From positions 1 to 64,000 of the forward strand of contig JAHDNZ010000011.1 of assembly GCA_018435125.1 (NCBI GenBank): a stretch of 64,000 nt of DNA. The letters are read 5' to 3'. The position numbers were made by a program, and so were the translations under genes. The stretch is from Bacillota bacterium. GTDB taxonomy: Bacteria; Bacillota; DTU065. Below the pieces are notes generated by a model that saw only the letters and a program-made list of their open reading frames with translations, was not told the origin of the DNA and made no database searches. How positions within the stretch are numbered: position 1 is the stretch's first letter; each line of letters begins with the position of its first letter. This document shows positions 1 through 7,275 of the stretch, in pieces.

Positions 1-70
1 AACCAGAATGTGTATTGGTATGATGTCTCAGATATCTTTAACCTACAGTGGTTTGACTGGTTTAACACTA

Positions 71-117
71 TCCATTGTTTGCACTATTGTTTGCTAACTA
101 TTGTTTGCTAACTATTG
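71..117. repeat. short tandem repeat overlapping the infC promoter
   Basis: A 14-base unit (CTATTGTTTGCTAA) occurs twice head to tail at 84-97 and 98-111. A partial third copy starts at 112 and a degenerate copy lies at 71-83. The third unit runs into the -35 hexamer of the infC promoter. It could be a slippage repeat or a set of direct binding sites. Confidence 0.6.
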
Positions 118-143
118 ACACCAAATCACAGAGATGTTATAAT
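115..143 (+). promoter_or_regulatory. sigma-A promoter of infC-rpmI-rplT
   Basis: A perfect TTGACA (115-120) and a perfect TATAAT (138-143) are separated by 17 bases. Transcription would start near 150, just before the structured L20-type leader. Confidence 0.85.
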
Positions 144-149
144 TCAAAG

Positions 150-265
150 CGTATAAAGAAGAAGCACCCGCTTCTCACCTTACGGCATTGCTAGTAAGGT
201 TACCTGATTAAGCATTTAATAGATTGCTTGAGAGGAGCGGGAAAATTCCGCTCTTTTTTGTTAGT
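150..265 (+). ncRNA. L20-type leader with attenuator terminator
   Basis: The leader of infC-rpmI-rplT contains a perfect hairpin ACCTTAC (177-183) / GTAAGGT (194-200). An intrinsic terminator GAGCGG (235-240) / CCGCTC (248-253) is followed by a T run. The upstream segment 167-176 can pair with 231-240, which would block the terminator. This layout matches the Bacillota L20 leader, in which excess L20 favours termination. The position before infC and the alternative pairing are visible; control by L20 is inferred from the family. Confidence 0.75.
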
Positions 266-290
266 TTTTAATCTTAGGGAGGGAAGAAAT

Positions 291-800
291 ATTAGCAAAG
301 ACCTTAGAATCAATGACCAGATTAAGGCTAAAAAAGTCAGGGTTGTTTTGGAGGCTGGTGAACAGTTAGGAGTTTTGGATATTCGGGATGCTATCAAGGC
401 TGCTGAAGAAAGAAATCTTGATCTTGTTGAGATAGCACCTACTGCAACACCACCGGTCTGCCGTATTATGAATTATGGTAAATATAAATATGAACAGAGT
501 AAACGTGAGAGAGAATCACGCAAAAATCAAAAAGTCATTGATGTCAAGGAACTTAGGATTACACCGTCTACCGATGTACACGATCTAGATGTTAAAACTA
601 ATCGTGCCAAAGAGTTCCTTTCTCGTGGTAACAAAGTTAAATTTAGTGTTCGCTTTCGTGGCAGAGAAATTGTGCATGCTCATTTAGGACAAAAAATGCT
701 ATCTGGGATTGCGGAAAAACTCTCTGACTCGGCTGAGCTAGAAAGAGCTCCAAGACTTGAGGGGCAGAATATGGTCATGATTTTAGTACCAAAGCAGTAA
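291..800 (+). CDS. infC: translation initiation factor IF-3, ATT start
   Basis: IF-3 binds the 30S subunit, prevents premature 50S joining and checks start-codon/initiator-tRNA pairing. The 169-residue product begins (M)SKDLRINDQ, as in Bacillus/Geobacillus IF-3, with an N-terminal domain (about 3-70) and a C-terminal domain (80-165). The start is taken as ATT at 291 because AGGGAGGG (276-283) lies 7 bases upstream and homology begins there. An in-frame ATG at 228 lies inside the leader terminator region. A rare ATT start on infC is the classic basis of IF-3 autoregulation in bacteria. First gene of infC-rpmI-rplT. Confidence 0.93.
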   Translation: MSKDLRINDQIKAKKVRVVLEAGEQLGVLDIRDAIKAAEERNLDLVEIAPTATPPVCRIMNYGKYKYEQSKRERESRKNQKVIDVKELRITPSTDVHDLDVKTNRAKEFLSRGNKVKFSVRFRGREIVHAHLGQKMLSGIAEKLSDSAELERAPRLEGQNMVMILVPKQ

Positions 801-818
801 TGATAGGGGGTAACTAAA

Positions 819-1016
819 ATGCCTAAGCTAAAAACCCACAGAGGTGCAGCAAAGCGTTTCAAACTTACAGCTACTGGCAAGATTAAAAGAAGCAAGGCTT
901 ATACTAGCCACTTAATGAATAATAAAACCCAAAAGCAAAAAAGAAAGCTACGTAAAGCCGGTATCATGTTTGAAGGAGAAGCTAAAAGAGTACGTAAGCT
1001 GCTACCATATTCATAA
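819..1016 (+). CDS. rpmI: 50S ribosomal protein L35
   Basis: L35 is a small basic protein of the large ribosomal subunit. The 65-residue product is Lys/Arg rich, begins [15 protein letters not shown] as in the family, and has the usual length. It sits 18 bases after infC with a GGGGG-type ribosome binding site. It should be co-transcribed under the L20-type leader at 150-265. The operon order infC-rpmI-rplT is conserved across Bacillota. Confidence 0.97.
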   Translation: MPKLKTHRGAAKRFKLTATGKIKRSKAYTSHLMNNKTQKQKRKLRKAGIMFEGEAKRVRKLLPYS

Positions 1017-1042
1017 GGAAATTTGAAAGAAGGTGAACCGCT

Positions 1043-1396
1043 ATGCCACGTGCAGCAAGTGGAGTAACTAAACGCCATCGTCATAAGAAAGTTCTTAAGA
1101 TGGCTCAAGGATATTTTGGTTCCAAACATAAGTTATATAGACCCGCTAATGAACAGGTTATGAAATCTTTGTGGTATGCTTATGTCCACAGAAGAACAAA
1201 AAAACGCGAATATCGTCGCCTTTGGATTGCTAGAATTAATGCAGCAACTAGAAATTACGGTATGAGCTATTCTACCTTTATGGGTGGATTGAGAAAAGCA
1301 GGTGTTCAGGTAAACCGGAAGATATTAGCCGATATGGCTATAAAAGATACGGCTGGTTTTGAAAAACTAGTGGAAGTTGCTAAAACTACAAAATAA
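1043..1396 (+). CDS. rplT: 50S ribosomal protein L20
   Basis: L20 is an early 23S rRNA-binding assembly protein and, in Bacillota, the repressor of its own operon through the leader RNA. The 117-residue product has the expected basic N-terminal tail ([16 protein letters not shown]) and the globular part with the [11 protein letters not shown] and YSTFMGGL motifs. AAGGTGA precedes the ATG. It is the last gene of the operon, followed 7 bases after the stop by a terminator at 1403. Confidence 0.97.
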   Translation: MPRAASGVTKRHRHKKVLKMAQGYFGSKHKLYRPANEQVMKSLWYAYVHRRTKKREYRRLWIARINAATRNYGMSYSTFMGGLRKAGVQVNRKILADMAIKDTAGFEKLVEVAKTTK

Positions 1397-1402
1397 TTTT
1401 CT

Positions 1403-1425
1403 GGTCCGCATTGCGGGCCTTTTTT
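1403..1425 (+). terminator. intrinsic terminator after rplT
   Basis: Stem GGTCCGC (1403-1409) / GCGGGCC (1413-1419), loop ATT, with one G-T pair, then TTTTTT. Ends infC-rpmI-rplT. Confidence 0.9.
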
Positions 1426-1585
1426 CTAACAATATGACTAGTAAAGACCCAGGTAACAATAACGACTTATTTTCTAAGATAAGGTAATAGAGTAAGCTAA
1501 AGATATAAATACTCTAGAAGCAACGTCACTGACTTAAAAGGATAGATGTGAAGATTACCTATATTATTGTTAAGGGGGTGTGGGT

Positions 1586-2338
1586 TTGATTCCTTATAAT
1601 AAACTAATCAAGGCCCTTGATGATCGCAAGACACGTATAAAAGAAGGCTTATTTGTTCTCGAAGGTCCCAAATTATTACAAGAAGCATTAAGTGCTAAGC
1701 TTAAATTGCGAGCTGTTGTAGTTAGTGAAACTGCTAAGGAAACCGAACTTATTTACGCCGCCCAAAAAGCTTGTCCTGTTTATAGGGTTAGTACCAAAGA
1801 ATTTTTAATGTTAAGCTCAACAGTTACACCTCAAGGTGTGTTATCTATCGCTGAAATGCCACAATATACACTCGTAGATATTAATCCAGAGCCATTTTTT
1901 TTAGTAGTAGATGGTATTCAGGATCCTGGAAATCTCGGCACCCTTTTTCGTAGTGCGTTAGCATCTGGTGCCGGTGGTATAATTCTTTTAAAAAACACGG
2001 TTGATCCATTTAATCCTAAAGTAGTAAGAAGTGCCATGGGAGCGCTTTTTAAACTACCGTTTGTATTTGAGGTATTACCAGAGGAGCTTAAAGGTTTTAG
2101 TTCAGAACTTTGGGCAGCAGTATTAGATGGGGCCAAACCCTATTATGAAATACAGCCTCAAAAAGGAGTAGGGATTATTATTGGCAACGAGGGGAATGGC
2201 ATATCTACAAAAACTGCACAGCTAGCTAAGCATAGAGTTCACATTCCAATCGATCCACGGTCAGAGTCTCTTAACGCAGCCACTGCAGCTGGGGTGTTAC
2301 TTTTTTATTTAAGAAAAGAATTACTTGAAAAAAGTTAA
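1586..2338 (+). CDS. TrmH/SpoU-family RNA 2'-O-methyltransferase
   Basis: A SPOUT methyltransferase that transfers a methyl group from S-adenosylmethionine to a 2'-OH of rRNA or tRNA. The N-terminal part (1-90) is a substrate-binding domain. The catalytic domain has the three family motifs: VVDGIQDPGNLGTLFRSA (about 110-127), IIIGNEGNGIS (about 198-208) and IPIDPRSESLNAATA (about 220-234). The start is taken as TTG 1586 because AAGGGGG lies about 7 bases before it; GTG at 1580 is too close. In many Bacillota this gene (ysgA-like) lies between rplT and pheS, as here. The exact RNA target is not deducible. Confidence 0.88.
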   Translation: MIPYNKLIKALDDRKTRIKEGLFVLEGPKLLQEALSAKLKLRAVVVSETAKETELIYAAQKACPVYRVSTKEFLMLSSTVTPQGVLSIAEMPQYTLVDINPEPFFLVVDGIQDPGNLGTLFRSALASGAGGIILLKNTVDPFNPKVVRSAMGALFKLPFVFEVLPEELKGFSSELWAAVLDGAKPYYEIQPQKGVGIIIGNEGNGISTKTAQLAKHRVHIPIDPRSESLNAATAAGVLLFYLRKELLEKS

Positions 2339-2540
2339 TCTATATAAATGGCTAATGGCTAAAGCTATATTTTGAAGAAGCTGATCTCAAAAAGATCTGG
2401 GATGCATCAGTCTTACAACCAGAGAACAATAAAAAACAATAAATAACTTTGCTAAAATAACTTTCATTAATAAGCCATAAGGCAGCAAAATCTTGTAATT
2501 GCTAAGCGGAATTAGTCTTTTTTGAACTTTTTGGTCGTAC

Positions 2541-2569
2541 TTGAGCAGACCAGATATATATGCTATAAT
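2541..2569 (+). promoter_or_regulatory. promoter for the yqzL / pheST transcript
   Basis: TTGAGC (2541-2546), 17-base spacer, TATAAT (2564-2569) with a TGc extension of the -10. It precedes the small yqzL-like gene and the Phe T-box. Confidence 0.75.
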
Positions 2570-2607
2570 TTAAGCAAACATAGCGGCTGTGAAAGGTGGG
2601 GCTCCAC

Positions 2608-2700
2608 TTGTTTAATGCTGAATTTTTCTGGCGGTTATTCGAGCTCACCGGGTCGTTAGTAGCTTATCTTATGTATAAAGAACTGCAAAATAAAAGCTAA
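2608..2700 (+). CDS. yqzL: YqzL-like small protein
   Basis: A 30-residue open frame with a TTG start 8 bases after AGGTGG. The product (M)FNAEFFWRLFELTGS...AYLMYKELQNKS resembles the short YqzL family of Bacillota, which has an FFW...F..TGS...YL.YKEL pattern. Its function is unknown. It lies between a good promoter (2541) and the pheS T-box, so it would be made whether or not the T-box reads through. It is easily missed because of its size. Recognition is from memory of the family pattern only. Confidence 0.7.
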   Translation: MFNAEFFWRLFELTGSLVAYLMYKELQNKS

Positions 2701-2702
2701 GA

Positions 2703-2938
2703 CGAAGAAAAGTATTAAGTGTGCCACCAGCAGGGACAGAGAATCAAAGACTGAGAGTTCTCTGGGTAGAGCGCACCTAAGAAGTTCACTTCTGAGCTGC
2801 AGCCTGAAGCCTTTTGGTGTGTAGGTACTGCCGGGTTCTCCCGTTACAGTGAATTTTAAGAGAAGGACTTAATTGTTCTTAATCAGGGTGGTACCACGGG
2901 CCTGACTCGTCCCTTGCGAGTCAGGCCATTTCTTTTTT
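2703..2938 (+). ncRNA. T-box riboswitch, Phe (TTC specifier)
   Basis: The tRNA-sensing leader of pheST. Visible parts are the stem I region from about 2715, a specifier TTC (2785-2787) followed by ACTTCTGAGC, the stem III segment with CCGGGTT...CCCGTTA (2831-2847), the T-box AGGGTGGTACCACG (2885-2898), and a terminator GGCCTGACTCG (2899-2909) / CGAGTCAGGCC (2917-2927) with a T run. Uncharged tRNA-Phe should favour the antiterminator. The TTC triplet agrees with the downstream Phe-tRNA synthetase. Confidence 0.93.
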
Positions 2939-2952
2939 AGGAGGGAATTAAG

Positions 2953-3963
2953 TTGGAACTAAAAAAAATTGCCCGGGATGTTTGGGCTGAACTTGAGGAG
3001 ATTGGAGATCTGGCTGCTTTAGAAAAATTCCGGGTTAAGTACTTAGGGAAAAAAGGAGCTATCACTAGCCTTTTAAGATCAATGGGTAATATGGCTAAAG
3101 AAGAAAGACCAATCTTCGGTAAAGCTGTTAACGATCTATCTAAACAGGTAGAAGAAAGAATTCTTTTAAGAGAAGCTGAGCTAAAAGAAAAAGCCAGACT
3201 TTTTCAATTAAAGAAGGAGACTTTAGATGTAACATTACCAGGTCGAAAAGCTATACTTGGACATAGACATCCTATTAAACAAGTCATGGAAGAGATTGAA
3301 ACTATCTTTCTAAATATGGGTTATACAATTGCCGAAGGTTTTGAAGTAGAAGATGATTACCATAATTTTGAAGCCTTAAATATTCCCAAAGATCACCCTT
3401 CCCGTGATATGCAGGATACTTTTTGGATCGATACGGATGTTCTTATCAGAACACATACCTCATCAGTGCAAAGCCGTGTCATGGAAAAGCAAAATCCACC
3501 AGTTAGGATTATTGCTCCTGGTAGAGTTTACCGCTGTGACGATGATGTAACTCATTCACCTATGTTTCATCAGGTAGAAGGTCTGGTTATAGATCAGGGG
3601 ATTACCTTTGGTGATCTTAAGTGGACACTTACGATCTTTCTTAAAACTCTTTTTGGCGAAGAGAGGGAGGTTAGATTTCGTCCCAGCTACTTCCCCTTTA
3701 CCGAACCAAGCTGTGAGGTAGATGTCAGCTGTTTTGCCTGCGGAGGAGTTGGCTGTCGTTTATGCAAGCATACCGGCTGGATTGAGATTCTCGGTTCTGG
3801 GCTTGTACATCCTAATGTTTTAAGAAATGTGGGCTATAATCCCATGGAAGTAAGTGGTTTTGCCTTTGGCCTAGGTATTGAACGCATAGCCATGCTTCGC
3901 TATGGTATTGATGATATTCGCCTCTTCTTTGAAAGTGATATGCGTTTTCTAAGACAGTTTTAA
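2953..3963 (+). CDS. pheS: phenylalanyl-tRNA synthetase alpha subunit
   Basis: Catalytic subunit of the (alpha-beta)2 class II synthetase that charges tRNA-Phe. The 336 residues contain an N-terminal coiled-coil tRNA-binding arm (1-90), motif 1 near HPIKQVMEEIE, motif 2 (GRVYRCDDDVTHSPMFHQVEG), a CxxC...CxxC segment (CFACGGVGCRLCKHTGW) and motif 3 (GFAFGLGIERIAMLRYG). The length is typical. TTG start, with AGGAGGG 7-13 bases upstream. It follows the Phe T-box and is 13 bases from pheT, so the two are co-expressed. Confidence 0.97.
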   Translation: MELKKIARDVWAELEEIGDLAALEKFRVKYLGKKGAITSLLRSMGNMAKEERPIFGKAVNDLSKQVEERILLREAELKEKARLFQLKKETLDVTLPGRKAILGHRHPIKQVMEEIETIFLNMGYTIAEGFEVEDDYHNFEALNIPKDHPSRDMQDTFWIDTDVLIRTHTSSVQSRVMEKQNPPVRIIAPGRVYRCDDDVTHSPMFHQVEGLVIDQGITFGDLKWTLTIFLKTLFGEEREVRFRPSYFPFTEPSCEVDVSCFACGGVGCRLCKHTGWIEILGSGLVHPNVLRNVGYNPMEVSGFAFGLGIERIAMLRYGIDDIRLFFESDMRFLRQF

Positions 3964-3976
3964 GGAGGTAAAAAAG

Positions 3977-6331
3977 ATGCAAGTTCCAGTGGAATGGTTA
4001 AAAGACTATATAAATACCGATAAAGATGCTAAAACACTAGCTAAACTTCTTACCTCCACAGGTTCGGAAGCAGAAGGATTAGAGAGTTTTAGCCAAAAAA
4101 CAAAAAACTTGGTTGTGGGTAGGATTGAAAGTATTGAAAAACACCCTGAGGCTGATAGATTGAGCATCTGCCAGATCAATGTGGGTAAAATGGTTCAGAT
4201 TGTAACAGGTGCAAGCAATATCAAAGAAGGAGATTATGTCCCAGTAGCCCTAGCCGGCTCAGTGCTGCCAAATGGTCTGAAAATTAATGTTCAAAGGTTA
4301 AGAGGTATAGAATCAGAGGGTATGCTTTGTTCTAAAGAAGAGCTGGCTTTGGAGGAAAAATCAACTGGCATTTTTACTTTACCAGGTAATGATTATACTC
4401 CAGGTGAAGATCTAAATCCTATTCTTAAATTAGGCACCGAGATACTCTTCTTTGGTATAACACCCAATCGGGTGGATTGTCTTAGCATGATAGGTATGGC
4501 CAGAGAAGTGGGTATTATAGAAAAAAAGCCTATAGAACTTCCTCAAATCGACTTAGCTGAAATATCTAAAATGGCAGCCGAGGTAATTAAAGTTAAGATA
4601 GCTGCCATTGATCTTTGCCCCCGATATGCTTGCCGCATCATTGGCGATATCAAACTGGGGCCGGCACCGCTTTGGATGCAGCAGCGATTAATCGCTGCAG
4701 GTATGAGACCTATTAACAACGTTGTTGATATAACTAATTATGTCATGTTGGAAATGGGTCAGCCTTTACATGCCTTTGATGCTAACTTAGTAGAAGGCGG
4801 AGAAATAATTGTAAGAAAAGCGCAAGCAGGCGAAACCATAAGGTCTTTAGACGGAGTAGAACGTAAGTTAGAAAAAGGTATGCTCTTGATTGCTGATAGA
4901 AACAAACCCTTAGCTTTAGCTGGGATAATGGGCGGAGAGTCAAGTGAAATTACAAATCAAACCATCACTGTTTTGTTAGAATCTGCCAATTTTGACCGCG
5001 CTACTATACGCAAAACTGCAAGAAAGCTTGGCCTAAGAAGCGAAGCTTCATCACGCTTTGAAAAGGGTTTAGATCCGGAAATTGTGCTTCCGGCACTTGA
5101 TCGCGCAGCAGCTCTTTTAGAAAAATATGCCTCAGGTCAAGTTTATCAAGGAGTTGTAATGGCAGGCAACTATCAACCTAAGAAAACCCTTATAAAAACC
5201 AATGTCTCTTTTATAAATCAACGCCTGGGATTATCCTTAAAAGCAGATGAGATGGCTCAAATACTTGAAGATGTCGGTATCAAAGTGGAATTATCCAATG
5301 GTGAGTTTACCGCAACGATACCAAGTTACAGGCGAGATATTGAGTATGACATGGACCTTGTTGAAGAGATTGCGCGTATTTACGGGTATGATAACATTCC
5401 TCTTACCATACCCAAGGGCAAACTTGCCTCCAAAGGTCTTAGTAATTTACAGAAGGTGGAAAGAATAATTGCCAGGGAGTTAGCGAGCCAAGGTTATACA
5501 GAAATTATTACCTACAGCTTTTTAGCTGAGAAAAAGCTAGAGGGACTTCCCGGTGCACCGATTAAAATCGCCAATCCCTTAAGTGAAGAGCAGGCAGCCC
5601 TAAGAACAAGTCTACTTCCCAGTTTACTCGGGGCACTTGAAACTAATTTTAGCCGCCAGGAAAAGAATTTGGCCTTTTATGAGATCGCCAAAACCTACAA
5701 CAAAAAAGAAGCGGCTCTGCCTGAAGAAAAATTAATGTTGGGAATGGTTCTTACGGGAAGGACAGCTGAGTATTTTGATACTAAAGGTCGGGAAGTTGAT
5801 TTTTATGATCTCAAAGGTACGGTAGAATACCTAGCTGCTCGATTAAGGTTAGGCTTGAGTTATACTGTGGCCCAAAGACCGAAAATGCACCCGGGCCAAA
5901 CAGCAGATATTCTTTTAGAGGGTAAGACAATCGGTTATCTAGCTCAGGTAGCTCCCAGTCTTGTCAGCCAGCCGGTTTACTACTTGGAACTGGAACTGGA
6001 ACCTCTAGCAGGGGGATTGACTCATATCCCTTCCTACAGGGCTTTAACACGGTTTCCCGCAGTGTTAAGAGATCTCGCTTTAGTCGGACCAAAAACAGTT
6101 CAGGCAGAAAATCTTACTAAAGCAATCTTTGAAGCAGGAGGAACGCATCTAAGGAGTGTAGAATTATTCGATATGTATACCGGTCCCCAAATCGGAGAAG
6201 AAAATCGTTCTTTAGCCTATGCTTTAATCTTCCAAAGTGAAGAACGGACACTAACTGATGCGGAAATTGAAAGCTTCCTGCAAAACATCACCGCAAAAAT
6301 GGCAACGCTTGGATTTTCTATACGCAGTTAA
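3977..6331 (+). CDS. pheT: phenylalanyl-tRNA synthetase beta subunit
   Basis: Large subunit of PheRS (784 residues, normal length). It carries an EMAP-II-like tRNA-binding domain (about 40-150, NVGKMVQIVTGASNI...), the B3/B4 editing domain (about 205-370, GMRPINNVVDITNYVMLEMGQPLHAFD), the B5 domain (about 400-475), a catalytic-like core and a C-terminal FDX-ACB anticodon-binding domain (about 690-784, RFPAVLRDLALV). AAGGAGGT precedes the ATG. It belongs to the T-box-controlled pheST operon. Confidence 0.97.
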   Translation: MQVPVEWLKDYINTDKDAKTLAKLLTSTGSEAEGLESFSQKTKNLVVGRIESIEKHPEADRLSICQINVGKMVQIVTGASNIKEGDYVPVALAGSVLPNGLKINVQRLRGIESEGMLCSKEELALEEKSTGIFTLPGNDYTPGEDLNPILKLGTEILFFGITPNRVDCLSMIGMAREVGIIEKKPIELPQIDLAEISKMAAEVIKVKIAAIDLCPRYACRIIGDIKLGPAPLWMQQRLIAAGMRPINNVVDITNYVMLEMGQPLHAFDANLVEGGEIIVRKAQAGETIRSLDGVERKLEKGMLLIADRNKPLALAGIMGGESSEITNQTITVLLESANFDRATIRKTARKLGLRSEASSRFEKGLDPEIVLPALDRAAALLEKYASGQVYQGVVMAGNYQPKKTLIKTNVSFINQRLGLSLKADEMAQILEDVGIKVELSNGEFTATIPSYRRDIEYDMDLVEEIARIYGYDNIPLTIPKGKLASKGLSNLQKVERIIARELASQGYTEIITYSFLAEKKLEGLPGAPIKIANPLSEEQAALRTSLLPSLLGALETNFSRQEKNLAFYEIAKTYNKKEAALPEEKLMLGMVLTGRTAEYFDTKGREVDFYDLKGTVEYLAARLRLGLSYTVAQRPKMHPGQTADILLEGKTIGYLAQVAPSLVSQPVYYLELELEPLAGGLTHIPSYRALTRFPAVLRDLALVGPKTVQAENLTKAIFEAGGTHLRSVELFDMYTGPQIGEENRSLAYALIFQSEERTLTDAEIESFLQNITAKMATLGFSIRS

Positions 6332-6340
6332 AAAAGTTTT

Positions 6341-6374
6341 ATCCCATGCAGGAAGAGTTTTTCTTGCATGGGAT
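6341..6374. repeat. inverted repeat between pheT and zapA
   Basis: A perfect 10-bp inverted repeat, ATCCCATGCA (6341-6350) / TGCATGGGAT (6365-6374), with a 14-base loop. It lacks a clean T run (ATTCTTATGG follows), so it may be a weak terminator or an mRNA-stabilising hairpin rather than a strong stop. Confidence 0.6.
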
Positions 6375-6394
6375 ATTCTTATGGAGGTGAAAAT

Positions 6395-6655
6395 ATGGAC
6401 GAGCAGATTAACAGGGTAAAGGTATGCTTATTAGGAAAAGATTATAATATTAGGACAGACCAACCTGCTAAAAAAATCCAGGCTATGGCTAATGAATTTA
6501 ACACCCAGCTAGGTAATTTAGGCAAAAAATTTCCCAATCTCACCAACACGGATCTAGCCCTTCTGGCAGGATTGACACTTATGGAAGAGATCGTAAGGCT
6601 AAAAGATGAAAAAAAAGAACTATGGGAACTTTTAGGAGAAGCTACTAATAAATAA
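6395..6655 (+). CDS. zapA: cell division protein ZapA
   Basis: ZapA is a small cytoplasmic protein that crosslinks FtsZ filaments at midcell. The 86-residue product has the family pattern: an N-terminal beta part (NRVKVCLLGKDYNIRTDQPAKKIQAMA) and a C-terminal helix suited to coiled-coil formation (LTLMEEIVRLKDEKKELWELL). The start is ATG 6395, with TGGAGGTG 5 to 9 bases upstream. The pheT-zapA-cvpA-polX order is common in Bacillota. Confidence 0.88.
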   Translation: MDEQINRVKVCLLGKDYNIRTDQPAKKIQAMANEFNTQLGNLGKKFPNLTNTDLALLAGLTLMEEIVRLKDEKKELWELLGEATNK

Positions 6656-6681
6656 TTATCACCGCAAAAACGATTCTGGAT

Positions 6682-6717
6682 AGGGGGGGAAGCGAGCTAC
6701 TGAGCTCACTGATAATG
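6682..6717 (+). promoter_or_regulatory. cvpA translation signal: SD, hairpin, start codon
   Basis: A strong Shine-Dalgarno AGGGGGGG (6682-6689) lies 25 bases before the ATG at 6715. The gap contains a perfect hairpin GAGCT (6694-6698) ACTG AGCTC (6703-6707). Folding it out leaves 11 bases between SD and start. No ATG, GTG or TTG in the reading frame lies closer to the SD. Confidence 0.55.
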
Positions 6718-7272
6718 AAAAACTGGCTCGATGTATTTATTGTACTCCTTTGTGTTTACGCAATCTGGAAAGGTTATTTGCGTGGCTTTTTGCGTGAAAT
6801 TTTAGAGATCTTAGGTATTATTGCCGCCTTTGTAATTGCTAATCATTATTCACCTGAATTGGCTGTGTACCTAACCAATAATTGGGCTATGCAAAAAAAC
6901 TTGTCCGCGGTATTAAGCTATGCAATCATACTGGCTTTGGTAGCTATAGCTACTCAGATAATCATCTATTTGCTCAGTTCGTTTACCAAAGATGGTGTTT
7001 TTGGAGTTTTGGATTCAGCTATGGGTGGCTTTTTTTCCTTAACAAAACTCTTACTTATTTTAGTAATTGTGTTGAATCTGGTTGTTTTAGGACCATTGCA
7101 GTTTTTAAAAGAACCTGTAGTAAAATCTCAATGGGCGCAGTATATTCTTAGTTTGACACCACAGCTCTATGATTTTATGATGAAAAACTTTCCTTCTAAT
7201 TGGGGAGAGCAGTTACGACCATATAGAGAACAATATATTAAACCCCAAGAGGAGCCTCAAAGGAGGATTTAG
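6715..7272 (+). CDS. CvpA-family membrane protein
   Basis: CvpA-family proteins are inner-membrane proteins linked to colicin V export in Escherichia coli; their role in Gram-positives is poorly known. The 185-residue product begins MKNWLDVFIVLLCVYAIWKGYLRGFLRE, the family start pattern, and has four hydrophobic segments (about 5-22, 28-45, 64-85, 100-125). The C-terminal tail is polar. Its start is unusual because the SD is separated from the ATG by a hairpin (6682-6717). It lies between zapA and polX, 3 bases before polX, in an apparent operon. Confidence 0.85.
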   Translation: MKNWLDVFIVLLCVYAIWKGYLRGFLREILEILGIIAAFVIANHYSPELAVYLTNNWAMQKNLSAVLSYAIILALVAIATQIIIYLLSSFTKDGVFGVLDSAMGGFFSLTKLLLILVIVLNLVVLGPLQFLKEPVVKSQWAQYILSLTPQLYDFMMKNFPSNWGEQLRPYREQYIKPQEEPQRRI

Positions 7273-7275
7273 TTA

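Noticed and set aside
71-117. CRISPR-like repeat
   Set aside because: The 14-base units are directly adjacent without spacers, so this is a simple tandem repeat. No CRISPR array was seen in the window.
6341-6374. Intrinsic terminator between pheT and zapA
   Set aside because: The stem is strong but the T run is missing, so it is kept only as an inverted repeat.
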